A stretch of 64,000 nucleotides of DNA, taken from Cannabis sativa. Taxonomy: Eukaryota; Streptophyta; Magnoliopsida; Rosales; Cannabaceae. Position 1 is the stretch's first letter, and each line of letters opens with the position of its first letter. The stretch spans positions 44,325,686 to 44,389,685 of the forward strand of contig NC_083604.1 in NCBI RefSeq assembly GCF_029168945.1, read 5' to 3'. This document shows positions 35,845 through 46,477 of the stretch, one piece after another. A program made the position numbers and the translations under genes. The notes under the pieces are model-generated. The model had not been told where the DNA came from. It made no database searches and worked only from the letters and a program-made list of their open reading frames with translations.

Positions 35845-37388
35845 TTTCGGCTAGGTATAGGAAGAGAGGCTCAATTTTTTTTTACTGATGGATTGAGATG
35901 CATCATGTTTTCCCTTAAGCCATCACTACCTATTTATAGGAAACCACTTAGGGTTAGGTTAGATTTAATTAGCATTAAAATAATAGAAAAATAAATGGTA
36001 AATTACAATAGTGTGGACGAACATGGATTGTTATTGGGCCCCACTTTGCAATTTCGCTATTTTCTCATTTTTCCAACTTATTTTCTCAAAAATATCAATT
36101 TTCTAATTTAACCACTTAAATGCCAACTCTAATTATTTAGTAACTAAAAATTAATTATTAAATAATATTGTCAATTAATATATTTATTAATTAGACTTAA
36201 CAAAGCCTCTTAATTAACAAATAAACCATAGAAACTCTTTCTTCACAATTAAGCCCTTACTTAGTGAAAATTCATAAACTAGACATAGTCTAATTTTAGA
36301 ATTATAATTGATTAATCAAAATTAATTAACTGAGTCTTACAAGTAGTATTGTCTCAACTAGTATGGGGACCATGGGCCTATATATCTGAGCTTCCAATAA
36401 GCAGCTCTAGAATTTACCAAGTAAATTCATTGACTTATTAATTCCTTGTTGCATCCACCATAGAACTTGGAATTGCACTCTCAGTTATATAGAACGTTCT
36501 ATATGTTCCACGATATAGATACGCTATTAGTTATCCATTGTTATAATCCCAATAATCAATGATCCTCTATAGATGATTTACATTGTATAGGGATGAATTT
36601 ACCGTTACACCCTTCAATGTATTTTATCCTTAAAACACTTAGCCACCTATAAATGATATTTCAGTGAACTAACATAATCACTGAAATGAGTACTCAACCA
36701 TTTATCTCTATTTAGCCAAGCTCGAAGGAAATCATCATTTTACTTCTATGTCCTGATAGAAGCTATAAATTCCATATCTATGTTTAGCGCTCCCACTCAA
36801 TTTCACTACCATGTTCCCAAAATGTACATATCACCCTGACCAAAAAGTAGGCTTAACTAACAAATCAAAGAACATGTATAATACTCTTGAGATCGAACCT
36901 AACCATGTAAGGATTAAGATCATTTCATCTAGGATCAACTAGGTGATATTGAATTGAATAGATATTACGGTAAATTTATCATATCTGGTTCAAAGTTCAA
37001 TATCGGTCCCTTCCAATGCATACTCCATGCATCCAACCCAAGGATTACTTTAACCAATGCCCTGGAAAGGACATAGCACTTATCCAAGGTGCAAGTAAAC
37101 TAAGTTGTAGATTATTATATCAGTTAAACCCAGTGTGCTGATAAATCTAGGAATATATATTTAATCACACAATCTTGATTGCTTTCCACTGTGTTGACAT
37201 CACAATAATAAAGTACATAAATGTGATAAGGATTTGGATGAATTTATAAATCAAATAAACATATAAATGATAACATGAACCAAATGACACATTAAATAAG
37301 TGATGAAAATACTTCTGTCTCTTTATTGATAATAGAATAATAAAGATTACATTGAAATGGATTTTTATTTAGGGCATAAAGCCCAACA
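35437..37388 (-). repeat. Solo LTR nested in the 5' LTR
   Basis: 1,952 bp in the opposite orientation (plus strand TGTTGGAATTATTTTAG ... GGGCATAAAGCCCAACA), with a perfect 5-bp target duplication ATAGA (35,432-35,436 and 37,389-37,393). It belongs to the same family as the LTR it interrupts. The extra length over 1.9 kb comes from the GA microsatellite at 35,759-35,841. Confidence 0.9.
35759..35841. repeat. (GA)41 microsatellite
   Basis: 83 bases of uninterrupted GA in the transcribed part of the nested solo LTR. Other copies have only a short GA-rich stretch here (for example 3,510-3,560). Open frames of Arg-Glu repeats across it are artefacts of the repeat. Confidence 0.97.
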
Positions 37389-37684
37389 ATAGAGTGATAT
37401 GCCCACACATAGCAAGTCAAGTACTCAATCATAATCAGTAAGACAGTGGTAACCAACCCGAAGGAGAGAAAGATATCTAGGCTTAGATCTTGATAATACT
37501 CTGCGACAGAAAGGAACAAGGGTTAGTGATAAGAGCAAAAGGGGTCATTATATTCCGCTACAATCAATGTAAGATTTTCTAAACTCTTATGTGTTTAATT
37601 TTATTATTTTAGAGATATACATATTTAGAATGTTAATCAACATACTTGTTAGTAAATCTAGATCCAAGTAAAATATTCCCAACA

Positions 37685-38654
37685 ACTGGCCTCAGAGCCA
37701 TGGTAATGATTTACTTTCATGTAATATGAATTTAAAAATGATGAATATTGTTTATGTGTTGATTTGGATGTGTTCATGTTGGTTTATGTGTTATTTGATG
37801 AATGTATGTGATTTACAAAATTTTTCCATGAAAATTATTTTATTTATATTCTAAAAATAATTTAATTGGATTCCTTGTGAAAAATTAAGCAACTTTGATA
37901 TTTACGGAACACGATTCCGATAAAAATTGAAAAAGTTTTGAAAATGGGATGCACATGGTGATCAATCGCACGCACCAGGCTTCGAACAAGGAAGCCAGAC
38001 ACGCGTGGATGCACCAGACATTTTTTGTCTGAACTCGGCGTGCCACCCCAATTTAGACACGATGATGCATACGTAACACCCTAATAGCAGGGTCATCCAT
38101 GTGGAATTTTTTTCCCATGAGCCCCTATGCGCACGCGAATTTGTTCCCAGGAGCCCCTATGCGCGTGCATCCGTGGCTGCTTACAGCCTTTCTTGAGCTA
38201 CACATGCAGCCTTCCTGGGTCCAACACCAAAGATTCGATTTTTGTGAATTTTTTCAACAAATTTTAGATTTTTCGAATTTTTCAAACCCTAATTTCAAAA
38301 TAAAATATTATTTTTAATATACTTAAACATAAATATCAATTTTGTAAATTAATAATATTTAATTTTAATAGATTATTATTAATTTTGCTATTTTGAGGTT
38401 TAAATTTAAAAATTGATTATTTTATATTTTAAGTTATGGTTAGATTTTAATTTTTTTAATATTTATTATTATTTAATTATAAGGTTAGATATTATAATAT
38501 TGAGTATATTTTAAATTTCAAAGATAGCATTATCTTTTCAATTTGAAATATTATACTAAAATAATCTTATCGGATGAATTAAATAATTAATAAATTTAAA
38601 ATTAACCTAGATATTTTCTTATAGATATTCTAACTATAATATTTTGAAATTTAT
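37685..38654 (+). mobile_element. Leader of the coding-less element, first part
   Basis: Primer-binding-like TGGCCTCAGAGCC at 37,687-37,699, then AT-rich leader. At about 37,950-38,225 there is an unusual GC-richer insert. It is absent from the other two leaders at the matching point and contains a 25-nt direct repeat (38,112-38,136 and 38,144-38,168, 22 of 25 identical). The leader resumes at 49,983 after the chromovirus. Confidence 0.7.
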
Positions 38655-39650
38655 TGTAATGACCGCTCTAGTAATGTGGATTAGAAAAGGCAATTAACAC
38701 AAATTTTTATTATTTTATTATTTTATTATTATTTGTGAATTAATTTTGAATGTGGACCCCAATATTTAGAAATAAATATTAGAGTTATAATTTCTCAATT
38801 TTGGAGATTTTATTAAACTCTAGGGGTATTATTTAGCTTATATGTGAAATATGTTAATTTTGTAATTTTTGCTCGGTGACAACGAAAAATGCGATGGATG
38901 GCTAGATTGATCACATGGGTAAGTTTAGAACCCTATTTCATAGTGGGAAATATTTTAGAGAAAATAAATTATCGGGATTGAGCGGGGTTATGGAATTGAC
39001 TATTTTACCCCTAGTTTCAAAGAAATACCCTAGTTTAAGTCTAAGGGCATTTTAGACATTTTGTTAATGGTGGATTAGGTGGCTTATTGGTTGATTGACA
39101 CCTAGCACTTGACTTTTCAGCCATGAATTAATTAAGGGAAAATCAATTCATTTGAGGGAAAAAATCAAAGGAAACCAAAATCTAGAGAACTCCCACTCTT
39201 TCTCTCTTTTCTCTTTCGGCTGGGGCTTGATCAAGGGGGGAAGGGCTGTTAATTCTTGGAGTTTCCAGCAAACGAAGCTTGAAAGATTCAGTTGAGGTAA
39301 GCCCTAATGAAACCTTTCTTAATTTCTAAGTTTTAAAGTTAGGTTGAATTGGTGATTTTGCAATTTAAGGGCTGTTAGGTTTGTTTATGCTTAGGGTTCG
39401 AATTGTATAGGTTATTTGAGTTAAATTAAGTTCCTAGCAGCTGATTTTGTTGATTGGGTTAAGCTTTATGCAACCTTGAGCTTTGAATGTAAAGCTTTGT
39501 TCATTAATGGCAATTTGAGTTGTGATGGTTTGTTTTGTGAATTACTGCCTGGAAATCATTGTGCATGCATTGTATAGGTATACTGGAGAGTTTGGTTAAG
39601 TTTGGGCTTGATTTGAATTAAGGGGGGAAGATTTTTGGTTCCCAACAGAT

Positions 39651-39740
39651 GAACCGGAATTCCGGTTCTGGGTGGTCTGTACCAACCGGTCGGCCAGGTT
39701 GGTGACCCGAAACCGGGATGCGGTTGGAAACCTGCACTTT
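39651..39740. repeat. GC-rich palindrome block in the 5' LTR (partly decayed)
   Basis: GAACCGGAATTCCGGTTC at 39,651-39,668 is a perfect 18-bp palindrome. Next comes 39,681-39,703, with arms ACCAACC/GGTTGGT and a changed centre, then AACCGGGATGCGGTT, in which one arm has lost a base. The 3' LTR keeps these as better palindromes (48,893-48,967). Confidence 0.9.
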
Positions 39741-40388
39741 TGTTGGGGGATTTTCCAGAACCCTAGTTTTGGCCAATTTTGGGTTATATAGGGTATTGCC
39801 ATGAGGTTTATCGATAGGGAAACTTTTAGTTTCAAGTTTTAAGTCCCGGAAAGTGATTTAGCGAGTCACTCATCTGTATTACCATTTTTGTGATTAGGGC
39901 ATCCATCTAGCACGTGAATTCCGTTCAGGTCTGGCCAAAGACACTTGAATTTGGAAAACAGTAAGAATCGTGTATAATGTATGATGTGGTTATCTGAATG
40001 TGTGTATATGTGTTTATATATGCATGCTTGAATTATATTAAACACTACCAACACTTGTATGAATAAGTTATAGAGTGTATTGGTACAGTGATTGATGTTA
40101 ATGTGAGTACAATACAGTGATACTAACACAAGCATAAGAAAATGCTAAGGTGTGTGGTACATCACTCAGTGTTACTCAGTGATCGGGATAAACCCTACCA
40201 ACACTTGTACAGTGAGGTACGATGTGTATGTGGTATAGTGGTTGTACCCTGGTAATGAACGTTCATACTCATCTGTTAAGCTCTGTAAATGGGTGTATGG
40301 GCGCCTATTTACAGGTCGGAAATTATATGGTATGTTATATGCAATTCTTACTGAGTCTGTTGACTCACAGTTTCTGCTTCCATGTGTA

Positions 40389-40421
40389 GGTAAAGGAAAG
40401 GCGAAGGCTGAACAGGAATGA
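40389..40421 (+). other. Conserved GKGKAKAEQE-stop micro-frame in LTR (copy 2)
   Basis: Reads GKGKAKAEQE then TGA, directly at an acceptor-like TTTCTGCTTCCATGTGTAG. Unspliced, the frame is open upstream from an ATG at 40,332 (MLYAILTESVDSQFLLPCV then GKGK). It is duplicated in the 3' LTR at 49,630-49,662. Confidence 0.4.
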
Positions 40422-40745
40422 ACCTGAGCTCGGGTGAGATTGTACATGTCAAGCGGCGCGACCTGGAGTGTTCGGTCTCGGGACATCTGGGAGTTGTATT
40501 TTGAAAGTCGCTGTGCGACCTGTAAATCTGTATATTTTGGATTGTATGTTTGAAAAGTAAAGTTTGTAAAGTTTTAAAAATCGGGATCCCGGCACTTGTA
40601 AATATTTTATTAAATTACAAAGTTTAGTATTTAATGTGAAAGTTTTAATTTGACACGTTTTTCGAGAAATTTCTTTGGTTAGCAAAGATTGCACAATTAT
40701 TGAAAAAGCACTGTAGCGTGCCTTAGCATTAGGGCGTTACAATTT

Positions 40746-40757
40746 TGGTATCAGAGC
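40746..40757 (+). other. Primer-binding site, initiator tRNA-Met
   Basis: TGGTATCAGAGC starts four bases after the LTR end. It is the standard plant tRNA-iMet primer site for reverse transcription. Confidence 0.95.
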
Positions 40758-41060
40758 CGCCAGGTTTGTCTACCGAAGCTTGCTATGACATGTACAATCT
40801 TCATCAGAGAAAGCTCGGTTCACGGTTCAGTAAGCCTATACTTGTTTAGTATTTTAAATAAGTGTGATGAGAAAGTATGTTAGGAAGCATATTAGATTTA
40901 AATTAAATATATTTCTTTAAAAAAGAAAAGAAAGTGTGTTGCCTTTAAGTTATTAAGAGCGGTGTTAATTTTGATCGCTGTCTAACCTGCCTGGCTTATG
41001 GATTCGCAGGCTGAGTCCTATTAAATCGACGCCCCGCGAAATACAAGAAGTCAGGGTGGC

Positions 41061-42200
41061 ATGGTTGAGACAGGAGGCGGTCAGGGGAATCCTCAAAATC
41101 CTCGTGGCCGCGGCCGTGGCCGTGGCAGAGCTCAGGGTGGTCGCCCTGTAAATCCACCTCAAGCTCCTCCTGACTGGGAGCAAAGATTTGCTGAAATGCA
41201 AGAGAGAATTCGTCAGCAAGATGAAGAGATCCAAAGATTGAGGCAGCAGGGTCCTCCTGCCGTGCCTCCTCAAGAAGTTCAGGCCGTTGTAGTTCCAGCG
41301 GTGCCAGCAGAACAACCTGTTGTTGGCAACTGTATGGAACCGTTGTACGAAAGATTTCGAAAACAGGCACCTCCAGTGTTTCTGGGAGGCCCTGATGTGA
41401 TGAAGGCTGAGCAATGGCTTTCGACGATTGAGCGTATTCTCAACTTTATGGGAGTGGTTGGAAATGATCGGGTGACCTGCGCCACTTTCCAGTTTCAGGA
41501 AGATGCCCTCGTGTGGTGGGAATTGATAACCCTCACTCGGGACGTCACGCTGATGACCTGGGAGGAATTTAGGGAGTTATTTAACTCCAAGTATTACAAT
41601 GAAGCGGTCCGCAGTGCAAAGCGGAAAGAGTTCACTGATCTAGTTCGCACCGAGGGTATGTCGATCCACTGAGTACACAACGAAATTTGATCGGTTGGCT
41701 AAATTGGCAGCAGGAATTGTGCCCACGGATTTCAGTAAGAAAGAAAAATACTTAGCGGGTTTGAGTGCAAAAATCCGACATGATCTGGTTATTACCACTA
41801 CTGAAGCAACCACGTATGCAAATATGGTTGAGAAGGCTTTGAGAGCCGAGGGTGCGGTAAAATTTCTTCGGGAGCCCCGGGTGGCTCCGAGTGTTGGTGG
41901 AACCCCCACTGTTCCTACTCTTGTTTATGGTAGGGATGGTGGTGACTCCACCACTGAGCAGAAAAGAAAAGTTGTTCCAGCTTCTGGTGGCTCGGGGCAA
42001 AGCAAGCGGTTTCGTGGGAACCAAGGCAGAGGAGGACGTCAGGGTTACTCTTATCCTGAGTGTCCAAGGTGCAAGAAACATCATCCGGGAGAGTGTAACC
42101 GGAAGACATGCTTCCTGTGTGGCATGGTGGGGCATTTCCAGAAAGATTGCCCCCAGGCAAAGAAAGAGGAGCCGAAAACTGAGATGAAACCGGTTCCTGC
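41061..42200 (+). pseudogene. gag: Chromovirus gag with one frameshift
   Basis: Gag starts at ATG 41,061 (MVETGGGQGNPQNPRGRGRG). It has an Arg/Gly- and Pro-rich N-terminus, a coiled-coil-like EQRFAEMQERIRQQDEEIQR, and then the retrotransposon Gag domain (PPVFLGGPDVMKAEQWL ... WWELITL..TWEEFRELFNSKYY). The first frame ends at 41,672 after EGMSIH. The expected EYTTKFDRLAKLAAG follows in another frame from about 41,671, so a one-base indel breaks the protein. The second frame runs on to the zinc knuckle CFLCGMVGHFQKDCP (C-x2-C-x4-H-x4-C) at about 42,106-42,150, preceded by a second Cys/His cluster, CPRCKKHHPGEC. Confidence 0.9.
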
Positions 42201-42717
42201 TCGTGTGTTTGCCATTACCCAAGCTGATGCTGCAGCCAGTCCTTCTGTTGTGACAGGTCAGCTTCCCGTCAACAACTTGTTATTTACAGTATTATTTGAC
42301 TCGGGAGCTACTCGTTCATATGTGGCTACAAGGGTGATTGATCTTTTGGGTAGGCCTTGTGAAATTTTAGAAAGAGGGTTTGGAACCCTAATGCCTAGCG
42401 GGGAATTGATTATCTCTAATAGGCGCATTAGGTCTATGCCGATTAGGATCGAAGATAGGGAATTGAGTACTGACCTTATAGAATTGAAATTAACTGAATT
42501 TGATATTATACTGGGAATGGATTTTCTATCCAAGTATTCGGCCAGTATAGATTGTAGGCGTAAAATGGTGATTTTTCAGCCGAAAGGTGAAGATCCATTT
42601 GTTTATGTTGGATCGGTTCAGGGGTCTCGGATCCCGGTTATTTCTGTGTTGAGAGCTAGGGATTTACTATGCAATGGTTGTGTAGGATTTCTAGCGGTAG
42701 TTTTTGACTCAGACTGA
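42201..42717 (+). pseudogene. Chromovirus aspartic protease, ending in a frame break
   Basis: This continues the frame of the zinc knuckle. The active-site motif LFDSGATRSYVA has its Asp at 42,298, followed by DLLG, then the second conserved stretch FDIILGMDFLSKYSASIDC near 42,500. The frame stops at 42,717 after VVFDSD. The next segment (VVRVVKDFLDVFPEELPGLP, about 42,735-42,800) is in another frame, and then another shift and stop separate it from reverse transcriptase. This would be part of a Gag-Pol polyprotein cleaving itself; here it is broken. Confidence 0.88.
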
Positions 42718-44244
42718 AACATTTGGGCCTCGAGGTAGTCCGGGTGGTGAAAGATTTTCTTGATGTGTTTCCCGAGGAGTTGCCGGGATTGCCGCCACAA
42801 TGGCCGAGAGATTGACTTTGTAATTGATTTGGCACTGGAGTCGAACCAGTTTCTAAAGCTCCATATAGGATGGCTCCAGCGGAACTCAAGGAGCTTAACT
42901 TACAACTTCAGGGGATGCTTGATATTGGGTTTATTCGACCCAGTGTATCGCCCTGGGGAGCTCCGGTTCTTTTTGTGAAAAAGAAAGATGGTTCCCTCAG
43001 AATGTGTATTGATTATCGGGAACTAAACAAGCTGACGATTAAGAACAAGTACCCATTGCCTAGGATCGATGATCTGTTCGATCAGCTTCAGGGAAAAATA
43101 GTGTTTTCAAAGATTGATTTACGGTCTAGTTATCATCAACTCAGAATTCGGGAGGAGGACATACCGAAGACTGCTTTTAGAACCAGGTATGGGCACTATG
43201 AGTTTCTGGTAATGTCATTCGGATTGACTAATGCTCCTGCGGCCTTTATGGATCTCATGAATAGGGTATTCAAGGATTTCCTCGATAACTGTGTTATAGT
43301 GTTTATCGATGACATTCTTGTGTACTCTCAGTCAGAAGAGGAGCACGAGCATCATCTTCGAATGGTGTTTCAGCGACTTAGGGATCACAAGCTGTATGCC
43401 AAGTTCAAAAAGTGCGAATTCTGGTTGTCCGAGGTGTCCTTTCTGGGTCACATAGTTGGGAAAAATGGAATTATGGTTGATCCAAACAAGATAGAATCAG
43501 TGAAGAATTGGCCGAGGCCCAAGTCTGTAACAGAAATTAGAAGTTTTCTCGGGTTAGCAGGGTATTATCGACGTTTCGTCGAAGGATTTTCTAAACTTTC
43601 TATGCCCCTAACCGAATTGACCAAGAAAAATCAGAGATTTGTGTGGTCAGATAAGTGTGAATCAAGCTTTCAGGAGTTGAAGCAGCGATTGATAACAGCT
43701 CCGGTGTTAGCTTTGCCATCGGATCAAGAGAAATTTGTTGTTTATTGTGATGCATCCAGACAGGGTCTGGGATGTGTTCTAATGCAAGCTGACAGAGTCA
43801 TAGCTTATGCCTCTCGCCAACTGAAGGATTATGAGCAGCGTTACCCAACTCATGATTTAGAGCTCGCTGCTGTGGTTTTTGCTTTAAAGATTTGGCGACA
43901 TTATCTTTATGGTGAAAAGTGTGAGATTTATACTGATCATAAAAGTCTTAAATACTTTTTCACCCAGAAAGATTTAAATATGAGGCAGAGAAGGTGGTTG
44001 GAGTTAGTTAAAGACTACGATTGCAAAATACTGTATCACCCCGGGAAAGCCAATGTGGTGGCCGATGCTCTAAGCAGAAAAGGTCCCGGTCAAGTGTGTA
44101 CTACGATTATGATAGCTCCTCAAGTAGCCTCGGAAATGGTTAGTGCAGGAATTGAGTTCGTGGTCGGGAAATTGCATAATTTAACACTCCAATCTGATCT
44201 GTTGGAGAGAATCAGAAAGGCACAACTGGAAGATCCCGAGCTAG
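42718..44244 (+). pseudogene. pol: Chromovirus reverse transcriptase and RNase H
   Basis: After a frame-broken linker (42,718-42,869), one long frame runs from [10 protein letters not shown] (42,870) to the CACTA insertion. Reverse transcriptase landmarks are [20 protein letters not shown], then [41 protein letters not shown] and the catalytic [10 protein letters not shown] near 43,301. RNase H follows with [13 protein letters not shown] (Asp), [14 protein letters not shown] (Glu) and [12 protein letters not shown] (Asp), ending [11 protein letters not shown] near 44,085. The catalytic residues look intact. The frame runs artificially into the inserted CACTA element and stops at 44,309; the true continuation is at 46,478. 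Confidence 0.92.
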
Positions 44245-46474
44245 CACTACTACAAATTGACTATTTAGTGACACTCTTTAGTGACCCACATAAAAGTGCG
44301 AGTCACTAAAGAGTTAAGGGTGAGTTATAGTGACACACATAAAAAGATTCTAAAAATTTAGTGTTAGTGACCTACAAATTGAGTCACTAAAAAATATGAG
44401 TGTCACTAAATATTAACTCCCATAATTTCTATTATTTTTTTTAAAAAAAAAGTATTAACATATAGTGACACGCTAAGTGTGACTGGATAAATGTGTGCTG
44501 ACCCACCTGGCATGTCACTATATCATAATCCAAATTAAAAAAAAAAATATACTGTTATTAATATTTTAAATTAAATATATATATATATTTAGAAAGTAGT
44601 GAAAGACTTCTTAATCCAAATTAAAAAAAAAATACAGCTGTTATTAATATTTTAAATTAAAAATACAGCTTTTAATTAATACACTTACCATTTATTTCTA
44701 ACACATTTACTATTTCTCAAATAAAAAAAAACCCTAGCAGTAGCAACTATTTCTCAAGCCGCCTCCTCCCTTTATCATCGTTCCTTTCTCTCTCTCTCTC
44801 TCGGATAGGCGGACGGTCCAGGCGAGTGAATGGACAGGCCGGCAAGCGGACGGACAGCGACGACCTCTCACCTTTCCCATCTCTGTCTCTCTCGGTTCTT
44901 TGTGCGACGATTTTTGAGTTTCCATTGCCGGTCGTCGCCCCTCAACCACGCCCAGGACAGCAGCTCGAAAGTGTGAACTAACCACGCACCACCGACGATC
45001 TTTTCGTTTGCAGGCACAATAGTTGCCTCAGTACTGTTCTGATTTTTGTTCTTGTTTGAGACCGTCGATCTCCTCTTCTTCTTGTTTTTTTTCTTGTTTG
45101 AAAAGCCCAGCAAAAACTTTTATATGAGCCTTTTAAGTGCCTCACTAATATATCTCCTTTCTGTTTGTCTCAGCAAAGGGAGAACCTAACTGAAAGTGTG
45201 AACAAGGCTATTGGCGAAGACGACGACTGTGGATACTTTGAAATGGTTAAGACGAAGCATCAAAAGTCCGAACCCAAGAGGCAAACTCACGTAAGTCTCT
45301 CGCTCTTCTCTTCTCTTCTCCAGTCCATTCATGTTCTTCTTAAATGTTTATAGTTTTGATCCTACGAAAAAGAATTGTTCCTTCTGAATTTGTGAATGAG
45401 AAATACAAGTTTGAGTGAGTTTAATGTGTATTAATTTTCCTTTTGATTATTTTACTCTGCTCTTAAAATTTTGGATTTTTAATTGGAACGACCCAATTAG
45501 AGTTGGGTTGTGGAAATGGTTACTTTCATGTAATTGATTAATTTTGGATAAAAAAAAAATCAAGCCTGAATTTTCTGTGTTTCAGGTTACGGGCGGTTGG
45601 GGGTTTGCTCTGCACGGGTTCGCAAGTAGCTGTTCTTGCATTGTCGGGGTTCACAGGTGGCTAGTTCCGTCGTAGAGGTTGGGTGTTTGGATGGGATATT
45701 AGGAGCTTTCCAAAGTAAAAATTTTATCACATTTATTTTGGGTTTCATAAATTTGGTTTTGATTTAGTAATGGTTCTCATAATCTTCACATTTTTTTTCT
45801 TCATTTTGAGATTTGTTTATCTCTGATTGCATAGCAATATTGTAACTTTTTCTAGTGTTAATGTATAATGATGATGTATATGTTAGTATACTAATAATTT
45901 ATCTCTAATTTGATTATAGTGTTTGTATGGTGTTATGGAAGAATTTATCTATCTCTATTGTGATTTGTAATTAACTTGTAAATTAATTTAAGTTTTTATT
46001 TTAATAAAATACAATTTTTGTCTATCTTTATGTGTAATTTATAAATTTTACATTTAGTTAATTAAAATTATTATTGTTATAATTAATATATTTATATAAT
46101 TAATATAAATTATTATTTATAATATAAAAAATTTGAATTAAATTAAATTAAATATTATTTTTTTTAGAAAAATATTTAATATAGTGGCACTTTTTGTGTG
46201 TCACTATATCTTTAAAAATATTAATAAAAAATAAAAAAAATGATATAGTTACACTCTAGGTGTGTGGCTGTTACTTTTTTAGTCTGACAAAACATGACTC
46301 TATACCCCTATAGTGACACGCATAAAATGAATGCAAAAGGTTTCAGTGACACGTGTGAAGTGTCACTAAAAATTATCTTTCCAGTCACCCTCATTAGTGA
46401 CGCGCGTTGAAGTGTCACTATATACTTTTAGAGTTACTCAATGTGTGTCACTAAAACCCATTTTTCTAGTAGTG
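44245..46474 (+). mobile_element. Small CACTA element inside chromovirus pol, carrying gene-like sequence
   Basis: The ends are CACTACTACAAATTGAC (44,245) and TTTTTCTAGTAGTG (to 46,474). The 3-bp target duplication TAG is at 44,242-44,244 and 46,475-46,477. Both subterminal regions (44,260-44,520 and 46,180-46,460) contain more than ten copies of TAGTGACAC or its complement GTGTCACTA, probable transposase-binding repeats. At 2,230 bp it encodes no transposase. The centre (about 44,730-45,720) is GC-richer, with a gene-like structure. It differs in subterminal repeats from the 5.2-kb CACTA element, so it belongs to another family. Confidence 0.93.
44730..45720 (+). pseudogene. Gene-like (possibly captured) segment in the small CACTA element
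   Basis: A GC-richer interval in an AT-rich element. It has a 5'-UTR-like AAACCCTAGCAG (44,729) and a CT-run (44,785-44,802). An exon at 45,174-45,290 is bounded by TTTGTCTCAG and GTAAGTCTCT and is exactly 117 bases of open frame (QRENLTESVNKAIGEDDDCG, YFEMVKTKHQKSEPKRQTH). A further acceptor TTTTCTGTGTTTCAG (to about 45,585) is followed by GTTACGGGCGG. An ATG lies at 45,243. I do not recognise the protein. It may be a piece of a host gene carried by the transposon or a remnant of the element's own gene. Confidence 0.5.
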
Positions 46475-46477
46475 TAG

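Larger units (their letters stand above)
33846..37684 (+). repeat. 5' LTR of the coding-less element, split by a solo LTR
   Basis: Starts TATTGGGTTTTGTGGCC (TG has become TA) and ends AAAATATTCCCAACA. Removing 35,437-37,388 and one target-duplication copy leaves about 1,882 bp, the family's normal LTR length. TATA-like CTATAAAAGG is at 35,278-35,287. It is homologous to 55,234-57,057, including the shared ATTCAACCTGCCA-type UTR segment. Confidence 0.82.
38655..40741 (+). repeat. 5' LTR of the chromovirus
   Basis: 2,087 bp. It contains a CT-rich transcription-start-like stretch (39,190-39,220), a donor-like GTTGAG/GTAAGC (39,296/39,297), a palindrome block (39,651-39,740), an acceptor-like TGATTAG (to 39,897) and a donor-like ACA/GTAAG (39,961). 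A second acceptor-like CATGTGTAG (to 40,389) and the GKGKAKAEQE frame (40,389-40,421) follow. It ends AGGGCGTTACA. Confidence 0.93.

Noticed and set aside
35601..35994. Arg-Glu repeat proteins
   Set aside because: They are translations of the GA microsatellite.
41061..42717. Several long minus-strand frames overlapping gag and protease
   Set aside because: They are antisense shadows of the gag-protease frames, whose domains are clearly recognisable on the plus strand.
44734..45113. Minus-strand frames over the gene-like segment in the small CACTA element
   Set aside because: Low-complexity Arg/Lys/Glu translations of CT-rich DNA; the plus strand has the consistent exon and splice signals.
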